Positions 26,515-40,000 of a stretch of 64,000 nucleotides of DNA are shown here, piece by piece (the first letter of the stretch is position 1; each line of letters begins with the position of its first letter). A model generated the notes under the pieces. It was given only the letters and a program-made list of their open reading frames with translations. It ran no database searches and was not told the DNA's origin. Origin of the DNA: Symsagittifera roscoffensis (Eukaryota; Xenacoelomorpha; Acoela; Convolutidae); assembly GCF_963678635.1 (NCBI RefSeq), contig NW_026971218.1, positions 62,001-126,000 on the forward strand, written 5' to 3'. A program made the position numbers and the translations under genes.

Positions 26515-27245
26515 GTTAACAAAGCTTGCTTGTAGAGCTTCGAGGATAAGCTCAATAGCTTTTTCGTGAAAAATAAGTATAAGAACTACCTTAGATGGGC
26601 TTGTTCGACCCTTGGGTTAGCTGCAGGAGCTACTTAGCGAAGCTGAAGACCCCCAGTTTGATCTGAAAAATGTGATCTCAGGGCTGTTGAACGCTTGTTT
26701 CGGCATATAAGAATGCTCGCACAGCTTCGCTTTTATTTTAGCGATGTTAGATATGAATGATGGACGCCTGCTTGCAAAAGACGAGCGCCGTGCGACCAGT
26801 TGTTCAAAAGTTAAGACCAAACCATAAACGAGCTCAAAATGAGGCCCAGAAATGGCAAAGATGCTTCAGTTGGCTTTTAAAATAACAAAGCTTGCTTGTA
26901 GAGCTTCGAGGATAAGCTCAATAGCTTTTTCGTGAAAAATAAGTATAAGAACTACCTTAGATGGGCTTGTTCGACCCTTGGGTTAGCTGCAGGAGCTACT
27001 TAGCGAAGCTGAAGACCCCCAGTTTGATCTGAAAAATGTGATCTCAGGGCTGTTGAACGCTTGTTTCGGCATAAAAGAGTGCTCGCACAGCTTCGCTTTT
27101 ATTTTAGCGATGTTAGATATGGATGATGGACGCCTGCTTGCAAAAGACGAGCGCCGGGCGACCAGTTGTTCAAAAGTTAAGACCAAACCATAAACGAGCT
27201 CAAAATGAGGCCCAGAAATGGTAAAGGTGCTTCAGTTGGCTTTTA
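26515..27245 (+). repeat. Tandem pair of near-identical 366-bp monomers
   Basis: The variants AGATGGGCTTGTTCG, GGGTTAGCTGCAGG and CAGTTTGATCTGAAAAATG occur together in two consecutive monomers 366 bp apart and were not seen elsewhere. This points to a recent single-monomer duplication. Confidence 0.8.
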
Positions 27246-29499
27246 AAATAACTAAGCTTGCTTGTAGAGCTTCGAGGGTAAGGTCAATAGCTTTCTCGTG
27301 AAAAATGGATCTAGGAACTACTTTAGATTAGCTTGTTCAACCCTTGCGTGAGCTGCAGGAGCTACTTAGCAAAGCTGAAGACCCCCAGTTTGAGCTGAAA
27401 AATGGTGATCTCAGGGCTGTAGAACGCTTGTTTCGGCATATAAGAATGCTCGCACAGCTTCGTTTTTATCATAGCGAAGTTAGATTTGGATGATGGTCAG
27501 CTGCTTGCAAATGATGAGAGCAGTGCGACCAGTGGTTCGAGATTTTTGTCTCGTACCGTAAACCAGCTCAAAATGAGGTCGAAAACTAGCAAAGTTGATT
27601 CAGTTGGCTTTTAAACTAACAAACCTTGCTTGTAGAGCTTCGTGGATAGACTCATCAGCTTCCTCGTAAAAAATAGGTCTAAGAACCAACTTAGATTTGC
27701 TTGTTCGATCCTTGGGTGAGCTGCAGGAGCTTCTTAGCGAAGCTGAAGACCCCTATTTGGAGCTGGAAAATGGGGATCTCAGGGCTGTTTAACGCTTGTT
27801 TTGGCAAGAAGAAGTTCTCGCACAGCTTCGCTCTTTTTTTTAGTGACGTTAGATATGAATGATGGACGCCTGCTTGCAAAAGACGAGCGCCGTGCGACCA
27901 GTTGTTCAAAAGTTAAGATCAAACCATAAACGAGCTCAAAATGAGGCCCAGAAATGGCAAAGATGCTTCAGTTGGCTTTTAAAATAACAAAGCTTGCTTG
28001 TAGAGCTTCGAGGATAAGCTCAATAGCTTTTTCGTGAAAAATAAGTATAAGAACTACCTTAGATGAGCTTGTTCGACCCTTGGGTGAGCTGCAGGAGCTA
28101 CTTAGCGAAGCTGAAGACCCCCAGTTTGAGCTGAAAAATGTGATCTCAGGGCTGTTGAACGCTTGTTTCGGCATAAAAGAGTGCTCGCACAACTTCGCTT
28201 TTGTTTTAGAGATGTTAGATATGGATGATGGACGCCTGCTTGCAAAAGACGAGCGCTGTGCGACCAGTGGTTCAAAAGTTATGACCGAACCTTAAACGAG
28301 CTTAAAAAGAGGCCCAGAAATGGTAAAGATGCTTCAGTTGGCTTTTAAAATAATAAAGCTTGCTTGTAGAGCTTCAAGGGTAAGCTCAATAGCTTTCTCA
28401 CGGAAAATAGAGCTAAGAGCTACCTTAGATTAGCTTGTTCGACCCTTGGGTGAGCTGCAGGAGCTACTTAGCGAAGCTGAAGACCCCCACTTTGAGCTGA
28501 AAAATGGTGATCTCGGGGCTGTAGAACGATTGTATCGTCATAGAAGAATACTCGCTCAGCTTCTTTTTCATCATAGCGAAGTTAGAGTTGGATGATGGTC
28601 AGCTGCTTGCAAATGATGAGAGCAGTGCGACCAGTGGTTCGAGATTTTTGTCTCGTACCGTAAACCAGCTCAAAATGAGGTCCAAAACTGGCAAAAGTGA
28701 TTGAGTTGGCTTTTAAGTTAACAAAGCTTGCTTGTAGAGCTTCGTGGATAAACTCATCAGCTTTCTCGTCAAAAATAGGTCTAAGAACCAACTTAGATTT
28801 GCTTGTTCGATTCTTGGGTGAGCTGCAGGAGCTTCTTGGCGAAGCTGAAGACCCCTATTTGGAGCTGGAAAATGGGGATCTCAGGGCTGTATAACGATTG
28901 TTTTGGCAAGAAGAAGTGCTCGCACAGCTTCGCTCTTTTTTTAGTGAAGTTAGATATGGATGATAGACGCCTGCTTGCAAAAGACGAGCGCTGTGCGACC
29001 AGTGGTTCAAAAGTTATGACCGAACCATAAAAGAGCTCAGAATGAGGCCCAGAAATGGCAAATATGCTTCAGTTGGCTTTTAAAATAACAAAGCTTGCTT
29101 GTAGAGCTTCGAGGATAAGCTCAATAGCTTTCTCGTAAAAAATAAGTTTAAGAACTACCTTAGATGAGCTTGTTCGACCCTTGGGTGAGCTAGCTGCATG
29201 AGCTACTTAGCGAAGCTGAAGACCCCCATTTTGAGCTGAAAAATGTGATCTCAGGGCTGTTGAACGCTTGTTTCGGCATAAAAGAGTGCTCGCACAGCTT
29301 TTTTATCTTAGGGAAGTTATATTTGGATGATGGTCAGCTGCTTGCTAATGATGAGAGCAGTGCGACCAGTGGTTCCAGATTTTTGTCTCGTACAGTAAAC
29401 CAGCTCAAAATGAGGTCCAAAACTGACAGAGTTGCTTCAGGTGGCTTTTAAATTAACAAATATTGCTTGTAGAGCTTCGTGGATGGGCTCATCAGCTTC

Positions 29500-32400
29500 C
29501 TCGTGAAAAACGGTCTAACAACCACCTAAGATGAGCTTGTTTGATCCTTCAGTGAGCTGCAGGAGCTACGTAGCGAAGCTGAAGAGCCCTCTTTTGAGCT
29601 GAAAAATGGGGATCTCGGGGCTGTAGAAAGCTTGTGTCGGTATAAAGGAGGGCTCGTACAGCTTCTTTTTTATCATAGAGAAGTTAGATTCGGATGATGG
29701 TCAGCTGCTTGCAAATGATGAGAACAGTGCGACCTAAGGTTCGAAATTTTTGTCTCGTACCGTAAGCCAGCTCAAAATGAGGTACAAAACTGGCAAAGTT
29801 GATTCAGTTGGCTTTTAAGTTAACAAAGCTTGCTGGTAGAGCTTCGTGGTTAAGCTCATCAGCTTTCTCGTGACAAGTAGTTCTAAGAACCACCTTAGAT
29901 GAGCTTGTTTGATCCTTGAGTGAGCTGCAGGAGCTACGTAGCGAAGCTGAGGAGCCCTATTTTGCGCTGAAGAATTGGGGTCTCTGGGCTGTAGAAAGCT
30001 TGTGTCGGCATGAAGGAGTGCTCGCACAGCTTCTTTTTTATCATAGCGAAGTTAGATTTGGATGAATGTCAGCTGCTTGCAAATGATGAGAGCATTGCGA
30101 CCTAAGGTTCGAGATTTTTGTCTCGTACCGTAAGCCAGCTCAAAATGAGGTACAAAACTGGCAAAGTTGCTTTAGTTGGCTTTTTAGCTAACAAAGCTTG
30201 CTTGTAGAGCTTCGTGGTTAAGCTCATCAGCTTTCTCCTGAAAAATAGGTCTAGGAACCACCTTAGATGAGCCTGTTCGACCCTTCGGTGAACTGCAGGA
30301 GCTACTTATTGAAGCTGAAGACCCCTATTTTGAGCTGAAAAATGAGGATCTAAGGGCTGCAGAACGCTTGTTTTGACATGAAGAAGTGCTTGCACAGCTT
30401 CGCTTTCAATTGAGCAATTTTATGTATGGATGATGGTCAGCTGCGTGCGGAAAATGAGAGCGGTGAAAACAGTGGTTCGAAAATTTTGACCCGAACTGTA
30501 AACAAGCTCAAAATGAGGTCCAAAACTGGCAAAGTTGCTTCAGTTGGTTTTAAAATTAATGATGCTTGCTTGTAGAGCTTCATGGATAGACTCATCAGCT
30601 TCCTCGTAACAAATAGGTCTGAGGAACCACCTTAGATGAGCTTGTTAGACCCTTGAGTGAGCTACAGGAGCTACTTAGCGAAGCTGAAGTACCCTATTTT
30701 GAGCTGAAAAGTGGGGTCTCAGTGCTAAAGAACGCTTGTTTTGGAATGTAGAAGTGCTTGCACAGCTTCGTTTTGATTATAGCGAGGTTAGGTATGGTTG
30801 ATGATCAGCTGCTTGCAAAAGACGAGCGCTGTGCGACCAGTGGTGCAAAAATTATGACCCGAACTATAAACAAGCTCAAAATGAGGTCCGAAACTGGCAA
30901 AGTTGTTTTGTTGGCTTTTAAGATAATAAAGCTTGCTTGTAGAGCTTTGTTGATAAGCTCATAAGTTTTCTCGTGATAAATAAGTCTAATAAACACATTA
31001 GATGAGCTTGTTTTACCTTTTGGTGAGTTGCAGGAGCTACTTAGCGAAGCTGAAGACCCCTATTCTAAGCTGAAAAATGGGGTTTTCAGGGCTGTAAATA
31101 GCTTGTTTTGGCATAAAGAAGTGCTCGCACAGCTTCGCTTTTATATTAGCGAAGACAGATCTAGATAATGGTCAGCTGCTTGCAAAAGACGAGCGCTGTG
31201 CGACCAGTGGTGCAAAAAGAATGACCCGAACTATAAACAAGCTCAAAATGAGGTCCGAAACTGGCAAAGTTGTTTTGTTGGCTTTTAAGATAATAAAGCT
31301 TGCTTGTAGAGCTTCTTTGATAGGCTCATAAGTTTTTCGTGATAAATAAGTCTAATAAACACATCAGATGAGCTTGTTTTACCTTTTGGTGAGCTGCAGG
31401 AGCTATTTAGCGAAGCTGAAGACCCCTATTCTAAGCTGAAAAATGGGGATTTCAGGGCTGTAAAACGCTTGTTTTGGCATAAAGAAGTGCTCGCACAGCT
31501 TTGCTTTTATATTAGCGAAGTCAGATCTAGATAATGGTCAGCTGCTTGCAAAAGATGGAAGCTGTGCAACTTATGGTTCAAAATTTATGACCCGAAACGT
31601 AAACGAGCTCAAAATGAGGTCCGAATTTGGCAAAGTTGCTTCCGTTGGCTTTTAAATTAACAAAGTTTGCCTGTAGAGCTTCGTGGATAGACTCATCAGC
31701 TTTCGCGTAAAAAGTAGATCTAAGAACCACCTTAGATGAGCTTCAGGAGGTACTTAGCGAAGCTGAAGACCCCTATTTGAGCTGAAGAATGGGGGTCTCA
31801 GTGCTGTAGAACGCTTCTTTTGGCATGTAGAAGTGCTTACACAGCTTCGTTTTTATTTTAGCGAAGTTAGGTATGGAAAATTTTCAGCTGCTTGCAAAAG
31901 TTGAGCGCTGTGAGAACAGTGGTTCAAAAGTAATGACCCGAAGTGTAAACAAGCTCAAAATGGGGTCCAAAACTGGCAAAGCTGCTTTAGTTGGCTTTAA
32001 AATTACTAATGCTTGCTCGTAGAGCTTCGGGGATAAACTCATCAGCTTTCTTGTGAAAATAAGTCTAAGAACCACTTTAGATGAGCTTGTTCCAACCTTG
32101 GGTGAGCTGCAGGAGCTACTTATTGAAGCTGAAGACCCCTATTTTGAGCTGAAAAATGGGGATATCAGGGCTGTAGAACGCTTGTTTTGGCATGAATTAG
32201 TGCTCGCGCAGCTTTGTTTTTATTTTAGCGAAGGTAGATATGGATAATTTTCAGCTGCTTGCAAAAGATGAGGGCAGTGCAACCAGTGGTTCAAAAATAA
32301 TGACCCGAACTGTAAACAAGCTTAAATTGAGGTCCGAAACTAGCAAAGTTGCTTTACTTGGCGTTTAAGTTAACAAAGCTTGCTTGTAGAGCTTCGTGGT

Positions 32401-35400
32401 TAGGCTCATAAGCTTTTTCGTGAAAAATGTGGATCTCAGGGCTGGATAACCCTTGTTTCGGCAAGAAGGAGTGCTCGCACAGCTTCGTTTTTATCTTAGC
32501 GATGCTAGATATGGATGATGGTCAACTGCTTGCAAAAAAGAGCGCTGTTCAACTGGTGGTTCAAAAGTTATAACCCGAACAATAAACGAGCTCGAAATGA
32601 GGCCCAAAAATGGCAAAGTTGCTTCAGTTGGCTTTAAAATTAACAAAATCTGTTCTTAGAGCTTTGAGGATAGACTCCTCAGCTTTCTCGTAAAAAAGGT
32701 CTAAGAACTGCCTTAGATGAGCTTGTTCGTACCTTGATTGAGCTGCAGGAGCTACTTAGCGAAGCTGAAGAAACCTATTTAGAGCTGAAAAAAGGGGGTC
32801 TCAGTGCTGTAGAACGCTTGTTTTGGCAGGTAGAAGTGCTGGCAAAGCTTCGTTTTAGTAATTGCAAAGTTAGACTTGGATAATGGTCAGCTGCTTCCAA
32901 AAGATGGGGGCTGTGCAAGCAGTGGTTCAAAAGTTATGACCACAACCGTAAACGAGCTCAAATTGAGGTCGAAAACTGGCAAAATTGCTTCAGTTTGCTT
33001 TTAAATTAACAAAGTTTGCTTGTAGAGCTTCGTTGATAGACTCATCGGCTTTCTCGTAAAAAAAAGGTCTAAGAACCACCTTAGATGAGCTTGTTTGACC
33101 CTTGATTGAGCTGCAGGAGCTACTTAGCGAAGCTGAAGAACCCTATTTAGAGCTGAAAAAAGGGGGTCTCAGTGCTGTAGAACGCTTCTTTTGGCAGGTA
33201 GAAGTGCTGGCAAAGCTTCGTTTTAGTAATTGCAAAGTTAGACTTGGATAATGGTCAGCTGCTTCCAAAAGATGGGGGCTGTGCAAACAGTGGTTCAAAA
33301 GTTTTGACCACAACCGTAAACGAGCTCAAATTGAGGTCGAAAACTGGCAAAATTGCTTCAGTTTGCTTTTAAATTAACAAAGTTTGCTTGTAGAGCTTCG
33401 TTGATAGACTCATCGGCTTTCTCGTAAAAAAAAGGTCTAAGAACCACCTTAGATGAGCTTGTTTGACCCTTGATTGAGCTGCAGGAGCTACTTAGCGAAG
33501 CTGAAGAACCCTATTTAGAGCTGGAAAAAGGGGGTCTCAGTGCTGTAGAACGCTTCTTTTGGCAGGTAGAAGTGCTGGCAAAGCTTCGTTTTAGTAATTG
33601 CAAAGTTAGACTTGGATAATGGTCAGCTGCTTCCAAAAGATGGGGGCTGTGCAAACAGTGGTTCAAAAGTTATGACCACAACCGTAAACGAGCTCAAATT
33701 GAGGTCGAAAACTGGCAAAATTGCTTCAGTTTGCTTTTAAATTAACAAAGTTTGCTTGTAGAGCTTCGTTGATAGACTCATCGGCTTTCTCGTAAAAAAA
33801 AGGTCTAAGAACCACCTTAGATGAGCTTGTTTGACTCTTGATTGAGCTGCAGGAGCTACTTAGCGATGCTGAAGAACCCTAATTAGAGCTGAAACAAGGG
33901 GGTCTTAGTGCTGTAGAACGCTTCTTTTGGCAGGTAGAAGTGCTTGCAAAGCTTCGTTTCAGTATTAGAAACTTTAGACTTGGATAATGGTCAGCTGCTT
34001 CCAAAAGATAGCGGCTGTGCAAGCAATGGTTCAAAAGTTTTGACCCCAACCGTAAACGAGCTCAAAATGAGGTCGAAATCTGGCAAAGTTGCTTCAGTTG
34101 GCTTTTAAACTAACAAAGTTTGCTTGTAGAGCTTCGTGGATAAACTCATCAGCTTCCTCGTGAAAAGTAGGTCTAAGAACCACCTTAGATGAGCTTGTTT
34201 GACCCCTGGGTGAGCTGCAGGAGGTACTTAGCGAAGCTGAAGTACCCTATTTTGAGCTGAAAAATGGGGATCTCAAGGCTGTATAACGCTTGTTTTGGCA
34301 AGAAGGAGTGCTCGCACAGCTTCGTTTTTATCTTAGCGATGCTAGATATGGATGATGGTCAACTGCTTGCAAAAAAGAGCGCTGTTCAACTGGTGGTTCA
34401 AAAGTTATAACCCGAACAATAAACGAGCTCGAAATGAGGCCCAAAACTGGCAAAGTTGCTTCAGTTGGCTTTAAATTTAACAAAATATGTTCTTAGAGCT
34501 TCGAGGATAGACTCATCAGCTTTCTCGTAAAAAAGGTCTAAGAACTGCCTTAGATGAGCTTGTTCGACTCTTGATTGAGCTGCAGAAGCTACTTAGCGAA
34601 GCTGAAGAACCCTATTTAGAGCTGAAAAAAGGGGGTCTCAGTGCTGTAGAACGCTTGTTTTGGCAGGTAGAAGTGCTGGCAAAGCTTCGTTTTAGTAATT
34701 GCAAAGTTAGACTTGGATAATGGTCAGCTGCTTCCAAAAGATGGGGGCTGTGCAAGCAGTGGTTCAAAAGTTATGACCCCAACCGTAAACGAGCTCAAAT
34801 TGAGGTCGAAAACTGGCAAAATTGCTTCAGTTTGCTTTTAAATTAACAAAGTTTGCTTGTAGAGCTTCGTTGATAGACTCATCGGCTTTCTCGTAAAAAA
34901 AAAGTCTAAGAACCACCTTAGATGAGCTTGTTTGACTCTTGATTGAGCTGCAGGAGCTACTTAGCGATGCTGAAGAACCCTATTTAGAGCTGAAACAAGG
35001 GGGTCTTAGTGCTGTAGAACGCTTCTTTTGGCAGGTAGAAGTGCTTGCAAAGCTTCGTTTAGTATTAGAAACTTTAGACTTGGATAATGGTCAGCTGCTT
35101 CCAAAAGATAGCGGCTGTTCAAGCAATGGTTCAAAAGTTTTGACCCCAACCGTAAACGAGCTCAAAATGAGGTCGAAATCTGGCAAAGTTGCTTCAGTTG
35201 GCTTTTAAACTAACAAAGTTTGCTTGTAGAGCTTCGTGGATAAACTCATCAGCTTCCTCGTGAAAAGTAGGTCTAAGAACCACCTTAGATGAGCTTGTTT
35301 GACCGCTGGGTGAGCTGCAGGAGGTACTTAGCGCAGCTGAAGTACCCTATTTTGAGCTGAAAAATGGGGATCTCAAGGCTGTATAACGCTTGTTTTGGCA

Positions 35401-37000
35401 AGAAGGAGTGCTCGGACAGCTTCGTTTTTATCTTAGCGAAGTCATATATGGATATTGGTCAACTGCTTGCAAAAGACGAGCGCTGTTCAACCAGTGGTTC
35501 AAAAATTATAACCCGAACAAAAAACCAGCTCAAAACGAGGCCCAAAACTAGCAAAGTTGCTTCAATTGGCTTTAAAACTATCAAAGCTTGCTCTTAGAGC
35601 TTCTCGGTTAGACTCATCAGCTTTCTCGTAAAACCAGGTCGAGGCACCAGCTTAGATGAGCTTGTTTGACCCTTGAGTGATCTGCAGGAGCTACTTAGCG
35701 AAGCTGAAGAACCCTAATTAGAGCTGAAACAAGGGGGTCTTAGTGCTGTAGAACGCTTCTTTTGGCAGGTAGAAGTGCTTGCAAAGCTTCGTTTTAGTAA
35801 GAAAATTTAGACTCGGATAATGGTCAGCTGCTTCCAAAAGATGGCGGCTGTGCAACTAGTGGTTCAAAAGTTTTGACCCCAACCGTAAACGAGCTCAAAA
35901 TGAGGTCGAAAACTGGGAAAGTTGCTTCAGTTGGCTTTTAAACTAACAAAGTTTACTTGTAGAGCTTCGTGGATAAACTCAAGAGCTTTCTCGTAAAAAG
36001 TAGGTCTAAGAACCACCTTAGATGAGCTTTTTTGATCCCTGGGTGAGCTGCAGGAGCTTTTTAGCGAAGCTGAAGTACCCTATTTTGAGCTGAAAAATGG
36101 GGATATCAGGGCTGTATAACGCTTGTTTCGGCAAGAAGGAGTGCTCGGACAGCTTCGTTTATCTTAGCGAAGTTAGATATGGATAATGGTCAACTGCTTG
36201 CAAAAGATGGGGGCTGTGCAGCCAGTGGTTCAAAAGTTATAACCCGAACAATAAACGAGCTCAAAATGAGGCCCAAAACTGGCAAATTTGCTTCAGTTGG
36301 CATTAAAATTAACAAAATCTGCTCTTAGAGCTTAGAGGATAAACTCATCAGCTTTCTCGTAAAATAGAGGTCTAAGAACCACCTTAGATGATCTTGTTCG
36401 ACCCTTGATTGAGCTGCAGGAGCTTTTTAGCGAAGCTGAAGAACCCTATTTAGAGCTGAAAAAAGGTGGTCTCAGTGCTGTAGAACGCTTGTTTTGGCAC
36501 GTGGAAAGGCTTGCAATGCTTCGTTTTAATATTAGCAAAGTTAGACTTGGATAATGGTCAGCTGAATCCAAAAGATGGGGGCTGTGCAACTAGTGGTTCA
36601 AAAGTTATGACCCGAACCGTAAGCGAGCTCAAAATGAGGTCCAAAACTGGCAAAGTTGCTTCAGTTGGCTTTAAATTTAACAAAATCTGCTCTTAGAGCT
36701 TCGAGGATAGACTCATCAGTTTCTCGTAATAGAAAGGTCTAAGAACCACCTTAGATGAGCTTGCTCTACCCTTGATTGAGCTGCAGGAGCTTTTAGGTGA
36801 AGCTGAGGAACCCTATTTAGAGCTGAAAAAAGGGGGTATCAGTGCTGTAGAACGCTTGTTTTGGCAGGAAGAAGTGCTTGCAAAGCTTCGTTTTTATTTT
36901 TGCAAAGTTAGACTTGGATAATGGTCAGCTGCTTCCAAAAGATGGGGGCTGTGCAACTAGTGGTCCAAAAGTTATGACCCCAACCGTAAACGAGCTCAAA
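29500..37000 (+). repeat. Satellite block C: transitional monomers and ~1.1-kb HOR
   Basis: The ~368-bp period continues with new variants (GAGCTGAAAAAAGGGGGTCTC, TTTTGGCAGGTAGAAGTGC, TCGTTTTAGTAATTGC). Consecutive copies starting near 33,091, 33,459 and 33,827 are spaced exactly 368 bp and the first two are almost identical. A longer order is visible: the GGGTGAGCTGCAGGAGGTAC/GAAGTACCCTATTTTGAGC monomer recurs at ~34,200 and ~35,310, and the AATGGTTCAAAAGTTTTGAC type at ~34,025 and ~35,125, giving a ~1.1-kb trimer HOR. Block A-like monomers (CTAGATAATGGTCAGC) reappear at 31.1-31.6 kb. Confidence 0.75.
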
Positions 37001-40000
37001 ATGAGGTCCAAATCTGGCAAAAACCACATTAGATGAGCTTGTTCGACCAATGGGTGAGCTGTAGGAGCTATTTAGCGAAGCTGAAGAACCCTATTTTGAG
37101 CTGAAAATGGGGATCTCAGGGCTGTAGAACGCTTGTTTCATCATGAAGTAGTGCTCGCACAGCTTGCTTTTATTATAGCGAGATAAGAAATCAAAAAAGG
37201 TGATCTCAGGATTGTATAGCGCTTGTTTTGGCAAAAAAAGCTCGCAAAGCTTTGTTTTATTTAGCAAAGTTAGATATGGATAATGATCAGCTGCTTGCAA
37301 AAGATAAGCGCTGTGCAACCAGTGGTTCAAAAGTTATGACCCGACCATAAACAAGCTCAAAATGAGGTCCAAAGCTAGCAAAGTTACTTCAGTTGACTTT
37401 AATTTAACAAAGTTTTCTTGTAGAGCTTCGAGGATAGACTCATCAGCTTTCTCGTGACAAGTAGTTCTAAGAACCGCCTTAGATGAGCTTGTTTGACCTC
37501 TGGGTGAGCTGCAGGAGGTACTTAGCGAAGCTGAAATCCCCTATTTTGAGCTTAAAAATGGGGATCTCAGGGCTGTATAACGCTTGTTTTGGCAAAAAGG
37601 AGTGCTCGCACAGCTTCGTTTTTTTTTTAATTTAGCGAAGTTAGATGTGGATAATGGTCAACCGCTTGCAAAAGGCGAGCCCTGTTCAACCAGTGGTTCA
37701 AAAGTTATAACCCGAACAATAAACGAGCTCAAAATCAGGCCCAAAACTAGCAAAGTTGCTTCAGTTGGCTTCAAAATTAACAAAATCTGCTCTTTGAGCT
37801 TCGCGGATAGACTCATCAGCTTTCTCGTATAAAAAATTCTAAGAACCTGCTTAAGTCTAAGAACCTTGATTGAGCTGCAGGAGCTACTTAGCGAAGCTGA
37901 AGACCCCTATTTAGAGCTGAAAAAAGGGGGATTCAGTGCTGTAGAACGCTTGTTTTTGCAGGTAGAAGTGCTTGCAAAGCTTCATTTTAATATCAGCAAA
38001 GTTAGACTTGGATAATGGTCAGCTGCTCACAAAAATGGGTACTGTGCAACTAGTGGCTCAAAAGTTATGACCCGAACCGTAAACAAGCTCAAAATGAGGT
38101 CCAAAACTGGCAAAGTTGCTTCAGTTGGCTTTTAAATTAACAAAATTTGCTTGTAGAGCTTCGTGGATAAACTCATCAGCTTTTTCGTGAAAATTAGATC
38201 TAAGAACCACCTTAGATGAGCTTGTCTGACCCTTGGATGAGCTGCAGGAGGTACTTAGCGAAGCTGAAGACCCCTATTTTGAGCTGAAAAATGGGGATCT
38301 CAGGGCTGTAGAACGCTTGTTTCGGCATGCAGGAGTGCTCGCACAGCTTCGTTTCTTATTAGATTTTGGCAGAAAAAATGCTCGCAAAGCTTCGTTTTAC
38401 TCAGCGAAGTTAGACATGGATGATGGTCAGCTGCTTGCAAAAGACGAGCGCTGTGCGACCAGTGGTTCAAAAGATAAGACCCGAACCATAAAAGAGCTTT
38501 TTATTTCAGCGAAGTTAGGTTTGGATTATGGTCAACTGCTTGCAAAAGACGAGCGCCTTGCAAAAAACTGCTTGCAAAAGACCTTTTTATTTCAGCGAAG
38601 TAAGGTATAGATGATGGTCAACTGCTTGCATAAGACGAGCGCTGTTCAACCAGTGGTTCAAAAGTTATGACCCGAACCATAAAAGAGCTCAAAATGAGGC
38701 CCTAAACTGGCAAAGTTGCTTCAATTGGCTTTAAAATTATCGGAGCTTGCTCTTAGAGCTTCGGGGATAGACTCATCAGCTTTCTCGTAAAACCAGGTCT
38801 AAGAACCACCTTAGATGAGCTTGGTAGAACGAGGTACTTAGCGAACCTGAAGACCCCTATTTTGAGCTGAAAAATGGGGATCTCAGGGCTGTATAACGCT
38901 AGTTATGGCAGAAAAATATGATCGCAAAGCTTCGCTTTATCAAGCGAAGTTAGATACGGATGATGGTCAGCTGCTTGCAAAAGACGAGCGCTGTGCGACC
39001 AGTGGTTCAAAAATTAAGACCCGAACCATAAAAGAGCTCAAAATGAGGCCCAAAACTGGCAAAGTTGCTTCAATTGGCTTTAAAAATATCAAAGCTTGCT
39101 CTTAGAGCCTCTCGGATAGACTCAACAGCTTTTTCGTAAAACCAGGTCTAGGCACCAGCTTAGATGAGCTTGTTTGACCCTTGAGTGTTGAGTGAGCTGC
39201 AGGAGCTACTTAGCGAAGCTGAAGAACCCTAATTTGAGCTGAAAAATTGGGGTCTCAGTGTTGTAGAACGCTTGTTTTGGCATGTAGATGTGCTTGCAAA
39301 GCTTCGTTTTTTTTTCAGCGAAGTTAGGTATGGATGATGGTCAACTGCTTGCAAAAGACGAGCGCTGTTCAACCAGTGGTTCAAAAGTTATGACCCGAAC
39401 CATAAAAGAGCTCAAAATGAGGCCCAAAACTGCTAAAATTGCTTCAATTGGCTTTAAAATTATCACAGCTTGCTCTTAGAGCTTCGGGAATAGACTCATC
39501 AGCTTTCTCGTAAAAAAAAGACTAAGAACCACCTTAGATGAGCTTGTTTGACACTTGAGTGAGCTACAGGAGCTACTTAGCGAAGCTGAAGAACTGTAAT
39601 TTGAGCTGAAAAATTGGGGTCTCAGTGCTGTAAAACGCGTGTTTCAGCATGAAGGAGTGCTCGCACAGCTTTGCTTTTTTTAGCGAGGTAAGGATTGGAT
39701 AAGGGTGAGCTGCCTGCAAAATTGAGAGCTGTGCAACCAGTGGTTCAAAATTAATGACCCGAACCATAAACGAGCTCAAAATGAGGTCCAAAACTGGCAA
39801 AGTTGCTTCGTTGGCTCTTTTAAATTAATAAAGTTTGCTTGTAAAGCTTCGTGGATATACTCTCATCAGCTTCCTCGTGAAAAGTAGGTCTAAGAACCAC
39901 CTTAGATGAGCTTGTCTGACCCTTGGGTGAGCTGCAGGATGTACTTAGCGCAGCTCAGGGCTGTCTAACGCTTGTTGTGGCAAAAAGAAGTGCTCGCAAA

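Larger units (their letters stand above)
8400..29500 (+). repeat. Satellite block B: mixed monomer subfamilies
   Basis: Monomers keep the ~366-368-bp length but carry GTAGAACGCTTGTTTCGGCATAA and ACCCCCAGTTTGAGCTGAA in place of the block A variants. Two main types intermix. One has GATGGACGCCTGCTTGC with GACGAGCGCTGTGCGACCAG and CAAAAGTTATGACCGA. The other has GATGGTCAGCTGCTTGCAAA with GATGAGAGCAGTGCGACC followed by a TTCGAGATTTTTGTCTCG segment. Further variants include TTATTTGGAGCTGGAAAATG and TTTGAGCTGAAAAATGTGATC. Occasional block A-like monomers occur (for example 9.5-10.1 kb). Truncated monomers occur near 10.45 kb and 25.98 kb. Confidence 0.8.

Noticed and set aside
38233-38610. 125-codon open frame, the longest in the array
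   Set aside because: It is produced by the scrambled monomer fragments in this zone. It consists of satellite translations in tandem and has no protein-like domain.
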